From the NCBI GenBank assembly GCA_014885115.2, contig WKLE02002440.1, positions 1 through 64,000 on the forward strand: a DNA stretch of 64,000 nucleotides. The letters run 5' to 3'. A program made the position numbers and the translations under genes. This DNA comes from Asterionellopsis glacialis (taxonomy: Eukaryota; Bacillariophyta; Plagiogrammaphyceae; Rhaphoneidales; Asterionellopsidaceae). The notes beneath the pieces were generated by a model. That model was given only the letters and a program-made list of their open reading frames with translations, was not told the origin of the DNA and did not search any database. Position 1 is the stretch's first letter; each line of letters opens with the position of its first letter. Shown here piece after piece: positions 10,502 through 21,688 of the stretch.

Positions 10502-12509
10502 GTGTTATTATGAAACAGCAAACACTCTAGACAAGAATAGCAGTAACAGAGTACAAGAACTTCTTGGAAACCTGCAGGAAGTGAGACAAATATCACACAG
10601 GTCACAAGTCTGCAAAAGAACAGCCTGAAAGTTGCTCTTTGTGACGCGAGGGGACCACAAAAGAACAAAACCAAGATAATCTGAAATCGAGGCTGCCGAT
10701 GCTGGCGGCGAGACAAAACAAAACAGAAATTGAAACTTACAACCGTTACAGGTACACGTATTAATACACTGTATTCAGTAGAATGCTTACTCAATTAAAT
10801 TGGACATTTAGGTTATTCCGTTAGTCTGTCATCCTGTCTGAGACAATACCCATTTCAATTCTGTCAGGTACCGGTACTGTCTGTGTAAGCTCGAGGAAAA
10901 AGGAGAAAAAACTTTTTTTGAATTCTTCAGTTTCCGGTGCCAAACTGGTTCGCATAATACCTTCGACAACCAGCTTCCATTCAAGCAGATGAAAAGACTT
11001 CGTATAACAAGGGAATGTTGGAGCTAGCCACTTTTCTTCAATATTCATATTAAAAAAATATATTGATTGGTCCAAAGGTGCGACCGGCGAACTGTTATAC
11101 AAACAAATGTCCGAAATACAATCTTTTCGAGTGAATTCGATACACTTTTACAAGGCATAGCAAGCATGGTGCGCTTTGTAAGAAGAGAAAATATATTGCA
11201 AATTGTTTTCATGTTAGTTTTACATTGGTCAGGTGAAGATTGAAGAAAAAACTTGGTAAGGAGCAAGGCTGTCTTGATAGTGGATAACCATTTGTGGTGC
11301 ACAAGTCTCACACGATCTGGATGTATACAAACTTCAAAATCATTTGCAAACATTCAATCTCTAGACCTTGCAAAATTATTTTGCTCTCCTAAATTTCAAC
11401 TGTCACGACAACAACCGATAGTCCTGAAGCAGTGTGCACTTGTATCGAATTAAACACCTTTGGCCACTACCCAAAAACGATAAAGATTTTCATGCTCTTT
11501 CATATTGATTACCGTTGAAGGAGGGATAGGTTGAAATAATTGTAGGGCAAAATTCTTACAACCATTCTGCAGTATTGATTTTAGTCTCAAAACCTCATTG
11601 CAGCTATTCCGTATTTCTGTTTCTGGGGGGTGTTCGTGTTCGGACAACAGCTATACTCTTGAAACATTACGAAAAAAGCTGAAAAAAATGAGAACCAATC
11701 CACTTTTAAATCCATCCATAATGAATGTTTCTCATCAGTATGATATCACATATTGCAAAAACGTTGAAGGTAATCCCTGATTAGGGGTTCACGAGTGGAA
11801 TGGAGAGAACAGCGATAAAAGATGAGCAGGTAAGTCCCACTTTAGTCATAAACGGAAGTCCGAGTCACGTGATTGAGTCGTACAACGATCTTTGTATCTA
11901 AAAAGAGTTCAATTTATAAACGTATTCAATTATGAATAAATTCAATCCGTTCGTGAATGAAGTGTTTACCAAAAAATGCATCCTGATTTGTTCATCGAAA
12001 TATCCGTTTTACATGATTTGATACGAGGTACTGTTGAAAATTCAACGGCTTGCTCGCTCGTCTCTAACTCAGCTCTCATCTCTCATCTCGGCGATTTCCC
12101 CGAATGGGAATGAACGCACACAAAGAGTGCACAGACGGACTTGAGCTTGTTGCAACAGCACGAACTAAACCAAGTACCCTCTCAAGAGTAGACGACATTG
12201 CCCACGGCCCATCGCATCGGCCGGCTGGGTAGGTTCTCTTCTAGACTTCGTGATCTTGCCGCACAGCAGAGCAGCAAGCAGATAGCATAGCATTAGAAAG
12301 CTAGCTGTTGAAGCAGAACAACTTGGAAACTTAGATAAACCCAGTGGATCTGAAGAGCATTGGAATCTGATCCGGAAACGGGTATCAGAATAAATAATAA
12401 TTCTCCTGGACGGAAACGAATCTAGTGAAAACCTCTTGTACGACCGGTTATACGCGAATACACCGGTGTGTATCGTCCAGTTCAAATTTATATAGAGTAA
12501 ACGCACAGA
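10502..12509. other. 2-kb intergenic region
   Basis: I see no supportable gene. There is a GTACCGGTAC palindrome near 10870 and an AT-rich middle. A tract of CTCATCTCTCATCTC near 12075 may belong to the promoter of the ankyrin gene at 12510. The frames at 10821-11353 and 12165-12506 lack family similarity or good composition. Confidence 0.55.
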
Positions 12510-14910
12510 ATGGCATCTTCACCAACCTCCAAGCGATCGAATCCTCAGGGTGATAATAGTGCATCATCGTCCTTTTCGTCTTCCTCGGCAAACAAGTCCG
12601 GGAAGAATGATGCACTGCCACCATTATTTTACTACATGGAAATGGGATACTGGGAGAAAGCGCTCGAGCGAGCTCAACGTCACCGTCGGGAGGCCAAGAC
12701 ATGGGCCACGTTACGTACAAGGACAGATGATACGAAAGTTAGTGGGACCAAACGGCTAGCTCTGCATCACGCATGTTTTAAATTGCGATCCTCTAGCAAT
12801 GCTCGCATACTGGAGGGTGAAGAGGACCCATTCATTGAAGTATGTCGATTCATTCTTGCAATTGTAGAACTATATCCTGAAGCTGCTGGTATGAGAGAAT
12901 CACGACATGGGTGTTTACCAATACATCTAGCAGCGTTTGCTTCCTGTGCACCTCGTGAAGGAGACGACGCACTTGATTCGTCACACCCCCTCGATGATCA
13001 AAATGATATTCTCCCATGCTCAAGCAATGGTGGTGCCTCCGTAACAAAACCTTTATTGAAACGCGGAGCCACAGACAGTGTAACATATTCGATGGATGAC
13101 GGTGCTAAAACTTCTGGGCCTTCTAGACCTGACCGCATTCAAATGCGATCCGTGTCCAATTCGTCCACAGATACCTTTCGATCAGAATATAGTGGCATGA
13201 CAGCTGCATTTGCCGAAGAACGATTTACTGGATCTCAAACTCAACATGTCAATCCCAGCAATTATAGCAATACCTCATCCACTTCCGTGAACTCACCTCA
13301 AAAAGCACCTTCCGGATCACCAAAACAAACAATGAATGTAAAAACGACATCTACCACATACCAGTCTCATATATCCCAATCTGTCAAACGTGAAGAAATG
13401 GCCGTAGCTGTAATCAATGCGCTGTTAGATGCGTATCCCAAGGGAATCCGTGTCGACTCAGAGGGTGGACGGTTGCCTCTTCATACAGCTTGTGCAGGTC
13501 GTGCCACACCTCGTGTCATCACCACACTTATTACAGCATATAGTGCTGCTGCACGACACCGCAATAAGGATGGATTTTTACCACTTCATCTTTTGGCGCA
13601 CTGGGGTATATCACACCCAAGTGTAGCAATATCTCTTCTAAAGGCATACCCGGACGCTACGGTAGGACGAAATCGATGGGAGCGTACGCCACTTGAAGAA
13701 GCATTATGCATGGCTGGTGAAAATGGAAGACCTCACCAGGCTGCGCTTGTACGTGCTTTACGGAAACATCCCAGTTATTGGACGCGAGTTCCTAAAGAAA
13801 CATTTCAATTATCACCGACAGAACATCAATATAACCAACCGGGAGCGGCATCACCGTTGCCAACTTCAGCACGACGAAATGTGGTAGACGTAGATGATAT
13901 TGCGGATTACTCATCAGACGAAGATCAACAGCCGCCAAAACTCGCAAAGCCAAGTACTGTACGAAAGTCAAAAAGTGCATCTGCTGCTAACGTTAAATCT
14001 ACTGGAGTGGCAAGTCCACGACGATCGGCACCGTCTCCCAATGCAAATTTATCCACATTGATTTACAACAAATCATGGCCTGGTGTTATGCAACGAATTG
14101 CTTCTCACCCAGGGGAAGTCTCAGAACTTTTGCAAGTCAGGACACGCGGAGGATTTGTAGCAGGAACAGGGTTTTATGCCCTTCATTATGCACTAGAGCG
14201 GAAACCCCCTCTTAAGGTTGTGGATGCCCTAGTAAAGAAATTTCCTACAGCACTAACATCGAAACTTATGCCAGGTGCAAGTCTTCCTCTCCATCTTGCA
14301 TGTACATGGGAAGCACCTGACGATGTCATTACAGCTTTGGTGGAGTATGATCCTCAAACAACAAGAGGTTTAGACGAACTAGGGAATGTCCCGCTGCATT
14401 GTGCATGCTTTTCAGGAGCTTCAACAGCAGTCATGGATGGGTTGATCAGGGCAAATCCTAAAGCAGTCTTGACAAGGAATAACCAAGGAAGTTTGCCAGA
14501 AGACATCTGCAAAAGATTAAGACACGAAAATCGTAAAACAGTCTTGAATCTTCTGTCAGCACGAAAAGAAATGTTGATGGCAAATCGAAGTAGTAAATCA
14601 TCTGGATCGTTATGTGGTATTGCAATGCATGCGATTGAGTTGAATGAAGTGTAAGAAATAATGGATGGAAGAAAAGTATACCTCGTGTGCTCTAACTGGA
14701 TTTATAATGCTAATATTTTCAATTTCTGTTTTTTCTTTTCCTTTAAAACAAAACAACAGTGAAGGACCACCAACACCCAAAAGTGGAAAATCATCTCGAA
14801 GATCACAGCAACGCAGTAAATACCATGAAGAAGAAGAAGAAGAGAAACATGAAGACGGAATTGAAGTTGCGTTTGATGCAGACGGAAAGGAAGAAATGGT
14901 GTGGGTTTGA
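12510..14910 (+). CDS. Large ankyrin-repeat protein
   Basis: Exon 1 (12510-14650) and exon 2 (14760-14910) are joined across a 109-nt phase-2 intron, giving 763 residues. Without splicing, the frame would stop two codons past the donor. A Ser-rich start is followed by a motif with YWEKALERAQRHRREAKTW, a first ankyrin unit (RLALHHACFKL, CLPIHLAAFAS), a long low-complexity linker, and ankyrin units RLPLHTACAGRA and FLPLHLLAHWG. A second Ser-rich linker leads to a C-terminal set (YALHYALERKP, SLPLHLACTWEAP, NVPLHCACFSG). The C-terminal module copies the two-part design of the 1873 and 2806 genes. Exon 2 adds a basic then acidic tail (RRSQQRSKYHEEEEEE). It is probably a scaffold; partners are unknown. 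Confidence 0.88.
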
Positions 14911-15414
14911 TTTTGTTGTAATTATATTAAATAAAATCTTTTCACTATTGACTACAATATAAACATAGCACCTGTTTGGAATGTATTGATTTTCAATTAG
15001 CTCTCTGCTAGAGACCTATTCGTAGAGCTACTTCTTAGTCTCTAGAGAGTCCTCTCTCTCTAGCTAGAGAGAAGTCCTGAGCCGCTTTGGATATGTGCGG
15101 ACGCCCTACGTACCTCTCTTTTTAGGCTCTAGAGAGAAATCAGTAAAAAATATTTTTACGCCCTTTACAAACCTTAGGGAGTGCACGAGCTGACGTGTTG
15201 TTCCGGGTTTTACTGCCCCTCATTTTTTCGACAAGCAAGGATAAACGGAAAAGTGATGGAAAGTACTGTACACTCACATTATTGTTCATCTCTGATGTTG
15301 TTCGTCTTTCTGACTCGACATCGCACATCATTTTCTCTTAGTCAAATTCCCAAGAACAGTGGACTAAAACATCGTTGCGATTGCCTATTTTATTCAGTGG
15401 TAAATTCGTTAGAG
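14911..15414. other. Intergenic with TCTCTAGAGA-type palindromes
   Basis: A possible polyadenylation element, AATAAAAT, lies near 14930. From about 14998 to 15141 there is a dense group of CTCTAGAGAG, TAGCTAGAG and TCTAGAGAG motifs. An open frame runs in from 15256 (ATG) ahead of the HAD gene and could be a longer N terminus. Confidence 0.6.
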
Positions 15415-16722
15415 ATGCAACTGTTAGGATCTAATAGCGGAGGAGGAGCTCGTCAACTTGGTTCAGCCACCACTCTTGCTGCGTCAGCATCTTTGAGCAG
15501 CGCTGCCGGATTGAACAATGTAGGAGGAGGAGCCTCTTCCTCAAACAAACCAATTCTACGGGGTGTCGTTTTTGATATGGATGGAACTCTAACAATTCCT
15601 AACCTTGATTTTGGTGAAATGTATGCCAGATGCAATGTCCCCAAAAATGAAGATATTTTAACAGCGATTGCCAATATGCCCACGGAAGAAGCAAAACGTG
15701 CAAAAGAGATCGTGGAAGAAATGGAAGAAGAAGGAAGGCGAACACTTCGCCTTATGCCTGGTGCTGTTGAACTTGGGTCGTGGTTGACAGAACATGAAGT
15801 GCCCTTTGCCCTTGTTACTCGGAACAATAAAAAAACCGTTCAACATTTTGTCGACAATTTGTGGAATAATGATGATACGGGAGTAGGGACATTCTCTGTC
15901 ATACTGAGCCGTGACGATCCAGCAGATATGCCTCACAAACCTGACCCAGCAGCTCTCAAGTATATTGCCGAAAAATGGGACATCGAAATTCCATCGAACG
16001 CTTTAATCATGGTGGGTGATAGTCCATCGAATGATATCGTTTTTGGGAAAGCTGCTGGAGTTTCAACAGCTCTCCTTGATTCGGAGCAAAAGTACACTGA
16101 AGATTCAAACAAAGGCGAAGAAGCAGTGGCAGATATATGCATGAAGAATTTGTTGGAATTACCATGTGAATTATGGAAAAAGTTCCACATCGAAAGTTCT
16201 TTAGGAACAAATAAACCACTTCTGAAATATCCTCCTCCCAAACCTAGTGGGACGATTTCAAAGGCTGCTATAGAAGGCGATTTGAACCAGTTGGAAAAAT
16301 TGTCCTTGAAAGAAATCAATACGCCTGATAATGAGAGCGGCAACACTCCTCTCATTTGGGCATCTGATGCAGGACAACTCGAGGCAGTTGCATTATTGAT
16401 TGGCAAAGGTGCTGACTTGAATATCCGGGGATACTTGGGTGCCACAGCTATTTGCCGTGCAAGTCGTCGGGGTCATGTAGAAATATTGAAGTTGTTATTA
16501 CAACATAAAGCAAATCCAAACATCCCAAATGATAAAATGCAGTATCCATTGCACTTTGCAGCATTCAAGCTCAACAAAGACGCCGTGGACATATTATTGA
16601 AGCATGGCACCAATACTCTTGTGCTAGATCGAAAAGGGCGAACACCAGCAGAAGATACTAGTGATGCTTCCATCCGTGAGATGATAATTAATTCCAGATC
16701 GAATATTCACGGTCTGTCGTAA
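15415..16722 (+). CDS. HAD-superfamily phosphatase fused to ankyrin repeats
   Basis: From ATG 15415 the product is 435 residues; an in-frame ATG at 15256 would add 53 more and cannot be excluded. A Gly/Ser-rich leader precedes the HAD domain. Motif I is VVFDMDGTLT (Asp54 nucleophile, Asp56), motif II is in FALVTRN, motif III is the Lys of MPHKPDP, and motif IV is VGDSPSND (Asp202). All catalytic positions are present. The acidic helical cap between motifs I and II is small, as in phosphoglycolate-phosphatase-like HADs and the plant At2g33255 type. Residues from about 280 carry four ankyrin units (NTPLIWASDAGQLEAV, ATAICRASRRGHVEIL, QYPLHFAAFKLN). These are canonical ankyrins, unlike the module in the neighbouring genes. 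Substrate is unknown. Confidence 0.88.
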   Translation: MQLLGSNSGGGARQLGSATTLAASASLSSAAGLNNVGGGASSSNKPILRGVVFDMDGTLTIPNLDFGEMYARCNVPKNEDILTAIANMPTEEAKRAKEIVEEMEEEGRRTLRLMPGAVELGSWLTEHEVPFALVTRNNKKTVQHFVDNLWNNDDTGVGTFSVILSRDDPADMPHKPDPAALKYIAEKWDIEIPSNALIMVGDSPSNDIVFGKAAGVSTALLDSEQKYTEDSNKGEEAVADICMKNLLELPCELWKKFHIESSLGTNKPLLKYPPPKPSGTISKAAIEGDLNQLEKLSLKEINTPDNESGNTPLIWASDAGQLEAVALLIGKGADLNIRGYLGATAICRASRRGHVEILKLLLQHKANPNIPNDKMQYPLHFAAFKLNKDAVDILLKHGTNTLVLDRKGRTPAEDTSDASIREMIINSRSNIHGLS

Positions 16723-17166
16723 TAAGAGTTAATAGCATGCTATCATAAAATATTGTATGATTCACTCGAATTTCAAAAGAATGTCTTCTAAATTTTACAG
16801 CCTCATGACTTATAGTGGTCTGGCTGTTCTCAACTTTTTCTTGCAGTTTTCTAACCTTGCAAAGTAAAAACAAGACTTTGTCTCAGCTGATGCTCCGTTC
16901 CAATGTAGCCAACCATGCACTTATTTGAATATGCCATGGACACACCTACAATACGAAAGCTTATTTGAAAGAATTTCACCACTGCCTTTCAATAAAAAGA
17001 AGTTCATGACACATCTACTATTTGAGGGCCTACCCAAACAAAAGATAGAACACATACAAAACAACAGTTGTTTGGGGGTAAAGAAGTTGATTATCTAAGT
17101 AGGACGCATAATAATAACAGACAGCCGCTATTAGTAAATTTTGATTTGTTTGATTTGCTTTTCTCT
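16723..17166. other. Convergent 3' intergenic region
   Basis: An AT-rich spacer between the HAD-ankyrin and uS8 gene ends. No gene, repeat or motif cluster is seen. Confidence 0.6.
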
Positions 17167-17807
17167 TTAATAAAAGAATCCCAAAATCTTTCCTCCAGTT
17201 TTTTTACGACGAGCTTCTTCGTGAGTCATAATACCGTAAGTGGTAGAAAGAATCAAGTGTCCGAATTGCCGAGAAGGCAAAAGGTTCACAATCCATTTCT
17301 CGATTTCATCTTGGCTAACATCGAAACGAGGACTGATAACACCACACTTGTTGAGACGGCCCGTGAGTTCAATCACAATCTTGTTGGCACGATGATCATC
17401 GACAATTTCAAACTCCCCAATGTATCCTAAAGATTGCAAAGGAAACAATAATCCATGTGAGAAAGAAGTGTTGCAAATTAAACGGCGGGAAATTCATAGT
17501 TAAGTGAGACTTTGCCCGTGAGTGTGATGATAACGTGCGATATTTTTGTTGGGGGAGTGTACTTGCATCGTGTAATCGCAGCACGCAGCATTAAAGAAGG
17601 GCGCTAAATCAATACAGAAAGAGATCTTCCCCCGCTGGCTACCAAAGACAATGAAAGCTTCAAGATAAACTTACCATGTTGCTGCATGCATTGAAGGAAC
17701 TTAATAACGACCTTGGATGAAGGGCGGATAAGGACCTGCCTCCTACCACGCTTTTCGGCATTTGAGATTGTCTTGAGACAATCGGCGAGTACTGACATGC
17801 GCACCAT
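17167..17807 (-). CDS. RPS15A: 40S ribosomal protein uS8 (S15A)
   Basis: Exons 17807-17675 and 17426-17167 are joined across a 248-nt phase-1 intron, giving exactly 130 residues, the normal length. The N terminus [20 protein letters not shown] and the C-terminal motifs [30 protein letters not shown] and [10 protein letters not shown] match eukaryotic uS8. The protein sits in the 40S body, contacting the central domain of 18S rRNA. The bases directly before the ATG (TTTATTGTTGCAG) look like a splice acceptor, so a 5'-UTR intron is likely. The gene is divergent from another ribosomal protein gene, eL33, at 18954. Confidence 0.97.
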
Positions 17808-18953
17808 CTGCAACAATAAAACAACGTGAATGAATAAAAACACAAGTATAGGAATTAGGTGTGAGGCTCTTGGCTCTTTGGTGTAGGGTTTCAAGAAGTT
17901 TAATACACAGATGAATGTCTCCAGCAACCGATGGGGTGTCGTTACGAGAATCGGTGAGCGGCGTGAAATCGTTCATGATGCGCAATATGCGCGATAAGTA
18001 AGAAAGAGGAAATTGCGGTATGTGGGACCCTCTCCTGGATCGATCGATCGACCATGGACGTAACAGGATGCAATGGAACGGTTCATCGACTCCTCCAATT
18101 CCTCCACGAACACCCTATCATTAGAAACCATTCCTCTATGTCTAGATTGCAGTTGCCGAACAAAAGAGAACGCGCCACAATTCGTCATGATGCTCATCGT
18201 TCCGTACCTTGACGGGTCTATTGCAATTGAAGGCTAAAGCGGATGTGCGAGGGACGGAGGGGGGTTTTACCGAGGCTGTTGTCGAGCGGCTCCTGGTACA
18301 CGGGAGACAGAGGGTGTGAGGTCAGACACTTACCTTTCAGTACCCAAAGTACTGAAATCTACATCCAAGTTTTTTTGCAGTCTGATTTTTTACTTCTTAC
18401 TGAAATTTCGAACATTAGGTTATGATACCAACAACCTGAGGTTTCCCACCGTAGAAATCGTACTAAACGTACGGCAGACAGGAAAAACAAGCCCATGAAG
18501 GCAAACCACGACAAGCACAGTTTAGCCCTCGTGTCTTGGTGAGTGGAATGGAAGGTGACGATGGTGGGGATCCAAAAAAACAACAATGGTCAACAATTGA
18601 ACGAACGCGAACAATGTACTTTGATAAACGACAATTGATGCAATGAGCTTACGGTATCGGATTTCGATCATGTTGGGATTAACGCGGACAGCAACGATCG
18701 ATATGTTCATGGGTTCATTGTCCTCGACATGTTGGAATTGAGTCGAATTGGTCGAATCGAAAAAATATGCGGCAGGAATTGTAGAAGTCACGCGTTACCC
18801 CTCCTTACTTTGCATCTCACACATTGATTTTGTCTGTTTTCATACTCTTTGATCCATTGCTTGGTTACATTTCTCGCTTGTCAAACTGTACACCCTTATT
18901 ATTTGATCTTATAGCTCTTTATACTGTCATCGTAAGAAAAAAAGAATAGAAAA
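17808..18953. other. Divergent ribosomal-protein promoter region, possible 5'-UTR exon
   Basis: This 1.15-kb stretch separates two ribosomal protein genes. On the minus strand a splice acceptor-like CAG abuts the uS8 ATG, and candidate donors lie near 18207 (AAG/GTACGG) and 18332 (AAAG/GTAAGTGTC), so a long leader intron may fill part of it. A GATCGATCGATC palindrome lies near 18040. Short open frames here do not look like proteins. Confidence 0.5.
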
Positions 18954-19274
18954 ATGTCAGACTCCAAGAGAGAACCAAAGCTTTATGTTCCTGGTGCCAT
19001 CCTCGGATACCAGCGTGGTCTTCGTACTCAAAATAACCACGTTTCCCTTATCAAGATCAAGGGTGTAGACAGCAAGGATGATACTGACTTCTACCTCGGA
19101 AAAAAGATTGCTTACATTACCAAGGGTTCCGATAACAAGTTCCGTGTCAACTGGGGCAAGGTCTGCCGCGCACATGGTTCCAGTGGTGTTGTCAGGTGCC
19201 GATTCAGCCGTGATCTTCCTCCTCAATCCATTGGAGGAAAAGTTCGTGTTATGCTTTACCCTTCCCGTGTGTAA
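18954..19274 (+). CDS. RPL35A: 60S ribosomal protein eL33 (L35A)
   Basis: A single exon of 106 residues, the normal family length. Diagnostic segments are LYVPGAILGYQRGLRTQ, FYLGKKIAYITK, VNWGKVCRAHGSSGVVRCRF and LPPQSIGGKVRVMLYPSRV, which cover the whole eL33 fold. The protein belongs to the large subunit near the tRNA exit region. The start codon has a good context (GAAAAATGTC). Probable polyadenylation signals AATAAATAAATAAA begin at 19292. It shares the upstream region with uS8, which may allow co-regulation of the two subunits' proteins. Confidence 0.97.
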   Translation: MSDSKREPKLYVPGAILGYQRGLRTQNNHVSLIKIKGVDSKDDTDFYLGKKIAYITKGSDNKFRVNWGKVCRAHGSSGVVRCRFSRDLPPQSIGGKVRVMLYPSRV

Positions 19275-19291
19275 ATTGCAAACAGAATGGC

Positions 19292-19305
19292 AATAAATAA
19301 ATAAA
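19292..19305 (+). terminator. Probable polyadenylation signal of eL33
   Basis: Overlapping AATAAA hexamers lie 18 bp after the eL33 stop codon, ahead of the convergent hydroxylase-like gene. Assignment rests on sequence alone. Confidence 0.45.
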
Positions 19306-19395
19306 ACTATCACCAATACCCCAGAAACATATATGTTTGTGTTATTTGTCTTTCGACTTCAAATTCCCATTTGACTAAGTTATGTATTCATCTAT

Positions 19396-21017
19396 CTACG
19401 TACAACCTTGTTCATGTGCCTCTCTGTAGTTATGAAGTCTTATCCAAACATTTGCAGAAATTTTGGTACCCTCCAATACTGGAAGACCTTCACTTGCCAT
19501 GGCGTTATTCCCCTTTCGTCGAGGGTCGTCATTTAACACGTTCGGCCATATAATTGCATCACCACGTTCAGGTTTCACAAAGGTCCAGTCCAAATCTGGA
19601 AATCCAAGTGCACCTCCTTGTAAATTTTCATCTGCCGACAAGGTTAACGACAAACTAAGGACACGTGGTCCCGCAGGTTTCCATGTATCCATAAATTGAA
19701 AATCATCATGTACACCCCAAGATTCACCTTTTTCGTATTTGACAAACTCTATTGGTTCAATGTGTGATATTGATACATCAAGTAATGTTGCAATGCGTTT
19801 CAATAGCTTGGTGTACGTCTCATCTTGTAGGCATTTGTCGTCATTTTCAAGGGTACAAGCAGCACTCTGCGATGTTCTTCGAGGTGGATTTGCCATTCTT
19901 GTGTCTAATGGAGAAGGTTCCCAACCAATATCTGTTGCCAACTTGATCAAGCTGTTACACTCTACGTCTGTCAAGAAATTAGCAAGTTGCAATACCCAAG
20001 AATCTCCATCATCGTTGTCAGCAGGTTGGAAAATTGGTGACAAAGTAAAAGCGGAATCCTCCCTTTCCAGTTGTTGTTCTTGTCGTTTGTGTAAAGATTT
20101 GTACAATTCTGCAAGACCATTCTTTTCTATTGTCGGTGGATCGTAGTCGAGCTGTTCTGAATATTCAGGTGTACCTAGGACCATACCGCATTTCTTATAT
20201 TTTAGTGTATGCTCACAGGATCGACATGCCAAGGGACATTTGGTAACCGTAAATCCAAAATTCTCTTCACATTCACCCACAGATGCCCAAAAGGCACATA
20301 ACTCATAATGATTCCGACATGCCTCTAAATCCTTGGGCGAATTCGCAAATTGATCTGTTACGTTATGACGAGCGTAAAATTCCATTTTTTTAATAACATT
20401 CTGAACGTTCCTCGTTTCTTCAGGTGTACCCTGAACTACTTGTTTCTTGCCAGGATTAAAATTAGCATAAACCTTCCGATGTTGACTATAAAAAGTAAAA
20501 GAGTACGACATTGGATTAAAAAAAGTTCCAATTTTTAAATATTGCATCAGAAAAATGAACCTCCAAAAATTAGTACAACCATCATTTCAATTGCATGATA
20601 TCATTAGATTTTCATAACGTACATGGCTTCTTCGTCCCAACCTTCTTCCTTTCGTAATTTGTCTTCATCCACACATAACCAACAACTATCACGACATGAA
20701 TTTGACATATATTCTTGATTCAATAGACATTCACCAAGTTTAGCCCAGAACTTACACTGGGGGTGAAAGTCTACACATTCTTCCCTCTCTTGCCGACAAA
20801 AGTGACCATCCTCTCCAGGCTGACATTGTGTCTCCTCCGCGGCAGCGTGAAAATAACTATTGTGACTTCCATGAATCAATCCCAAAAGGAATGAAGAAAG
20901 GTACAAAATTAGATATGAAGATATTGAGCGCCTATAGGAATGCAATCGTCGTCGTCGATAAAAAGATGATGAAGAAGAATTCGAATGTTGCGGGGGCAGA
21001 TGAGCCTGTTTCATCAT
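19396..21017 (-). CDS. ShKT and prolyl-4-hydroxylase-like protein, third iron ligand missing
   Basis: Exons 21017-20623 and 20485-19396 are joined across a 137-nt phase-2 intron (GTACGT...ATAG), giving 494 residues. A Ser/Arg-rich start and a hydrophobic anchor at about 32-50 suggest an ER type II membrane protein. Two six-Cys ShKT domains follow (ECVDFHPQCKFWAKLGEC near 80-115 and ACRNHYELCAFWASVGEC). The C-terminal half is a 2-oxoglutarate/Fe(II) hydroxylase fold: HDD at 391-393 gives the first two iron ligands, and EGTK (Lys473) would bind 2-oxoglutarate. The distal position, normally His in HxGxPVxxGxK, is Ser463 (AGT; ASEGLPVLEGTK). The enzyme may be inactive or use another ligand. P4H-ShKT fusions are common in algae. 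Confidence 0.9.
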
Positions 21018-21688
21018 GGTCGTCTGTGACAGGGAAATGATTGCACAATGACACGAGAACTGGAAAAGAACGAAATATTTTATAATGTGTACAAAATGCG
21101 GTGCAGTGTAGCAGTATGTCGTGTTTGTTTGGCAGGACTATAATTTATTTAGTTTTCCATGCATGTGACAAAGACATCAGTCATGGGTCACGGGCCTGCA
21201 CCGTCTTCGTTCGCACTCAACGGTTATTCCACAGTGTTTTCGCACGGGCATGGTCCGATTCACAAATTGAAATCTGTGTGTTGCCAAAATTTTCTTATGG
21301 AACGGAACTTGTAGAATCAACGTAATTTTGTACTGAGAAAAAGAGAAACAATTCATTCTTGAGTCTCTATCTAGAGCTACTAGTCATTGCTTCACGCCAG
21401 TGTACGAGTACGATATGCAGTAGCGGTCCTAGTACTTGTGCCTGTTGGCTGCACAATATCTTAGAATTATACAGCAAAATTGATACCATATCCTACGGCA
21501 TTTCTCTCGGGGGCGTAGATAATTATTACTTCTTTTTGGCTCGTGTTTTTGATTTTTGTCCCATTCCCCGGCTTGAATCACAGTCTTTCGGATTCGAGTG
21601 CTGTTTCATTCCCATTAATACCTCAAACAACAACACCATAACCAACTCTTCACAACAGACCTTTCAATAACATTATTTTAATTCTTCA
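21018..21688. other. Intergenic, divergent promoter region
   Basis: Upstream of both the hydroxylase-like and SNARE genes. A TCTCTATCTAGAGC palindrome-like element lies near 21362. No gene is supported; the open frames at 21101-21670 have no start context or family features. Confidence 0.55.

Noticed and set aside
10821..11353. Overlapping minus-strand frames in the 2-kb spacer
   Set aside because: Composition follows the AT-rich DNA and one frame runs through the GTACCGGTAC palindrome; no start context or homology.
12165..12506. 113-codon minus-strand frame just upstream of the large ankyrin gene
   Set aside because: Antisense to the presumed promoter and leader, with no domain pattern.
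18648..18791. Minus-strand frame beginning MTSTIPAAYFF with a downstream GTAAGC donor
   Set aside because: Short, no second exon with protein character is found, and it lies in the ribosomal-protein promoter region.
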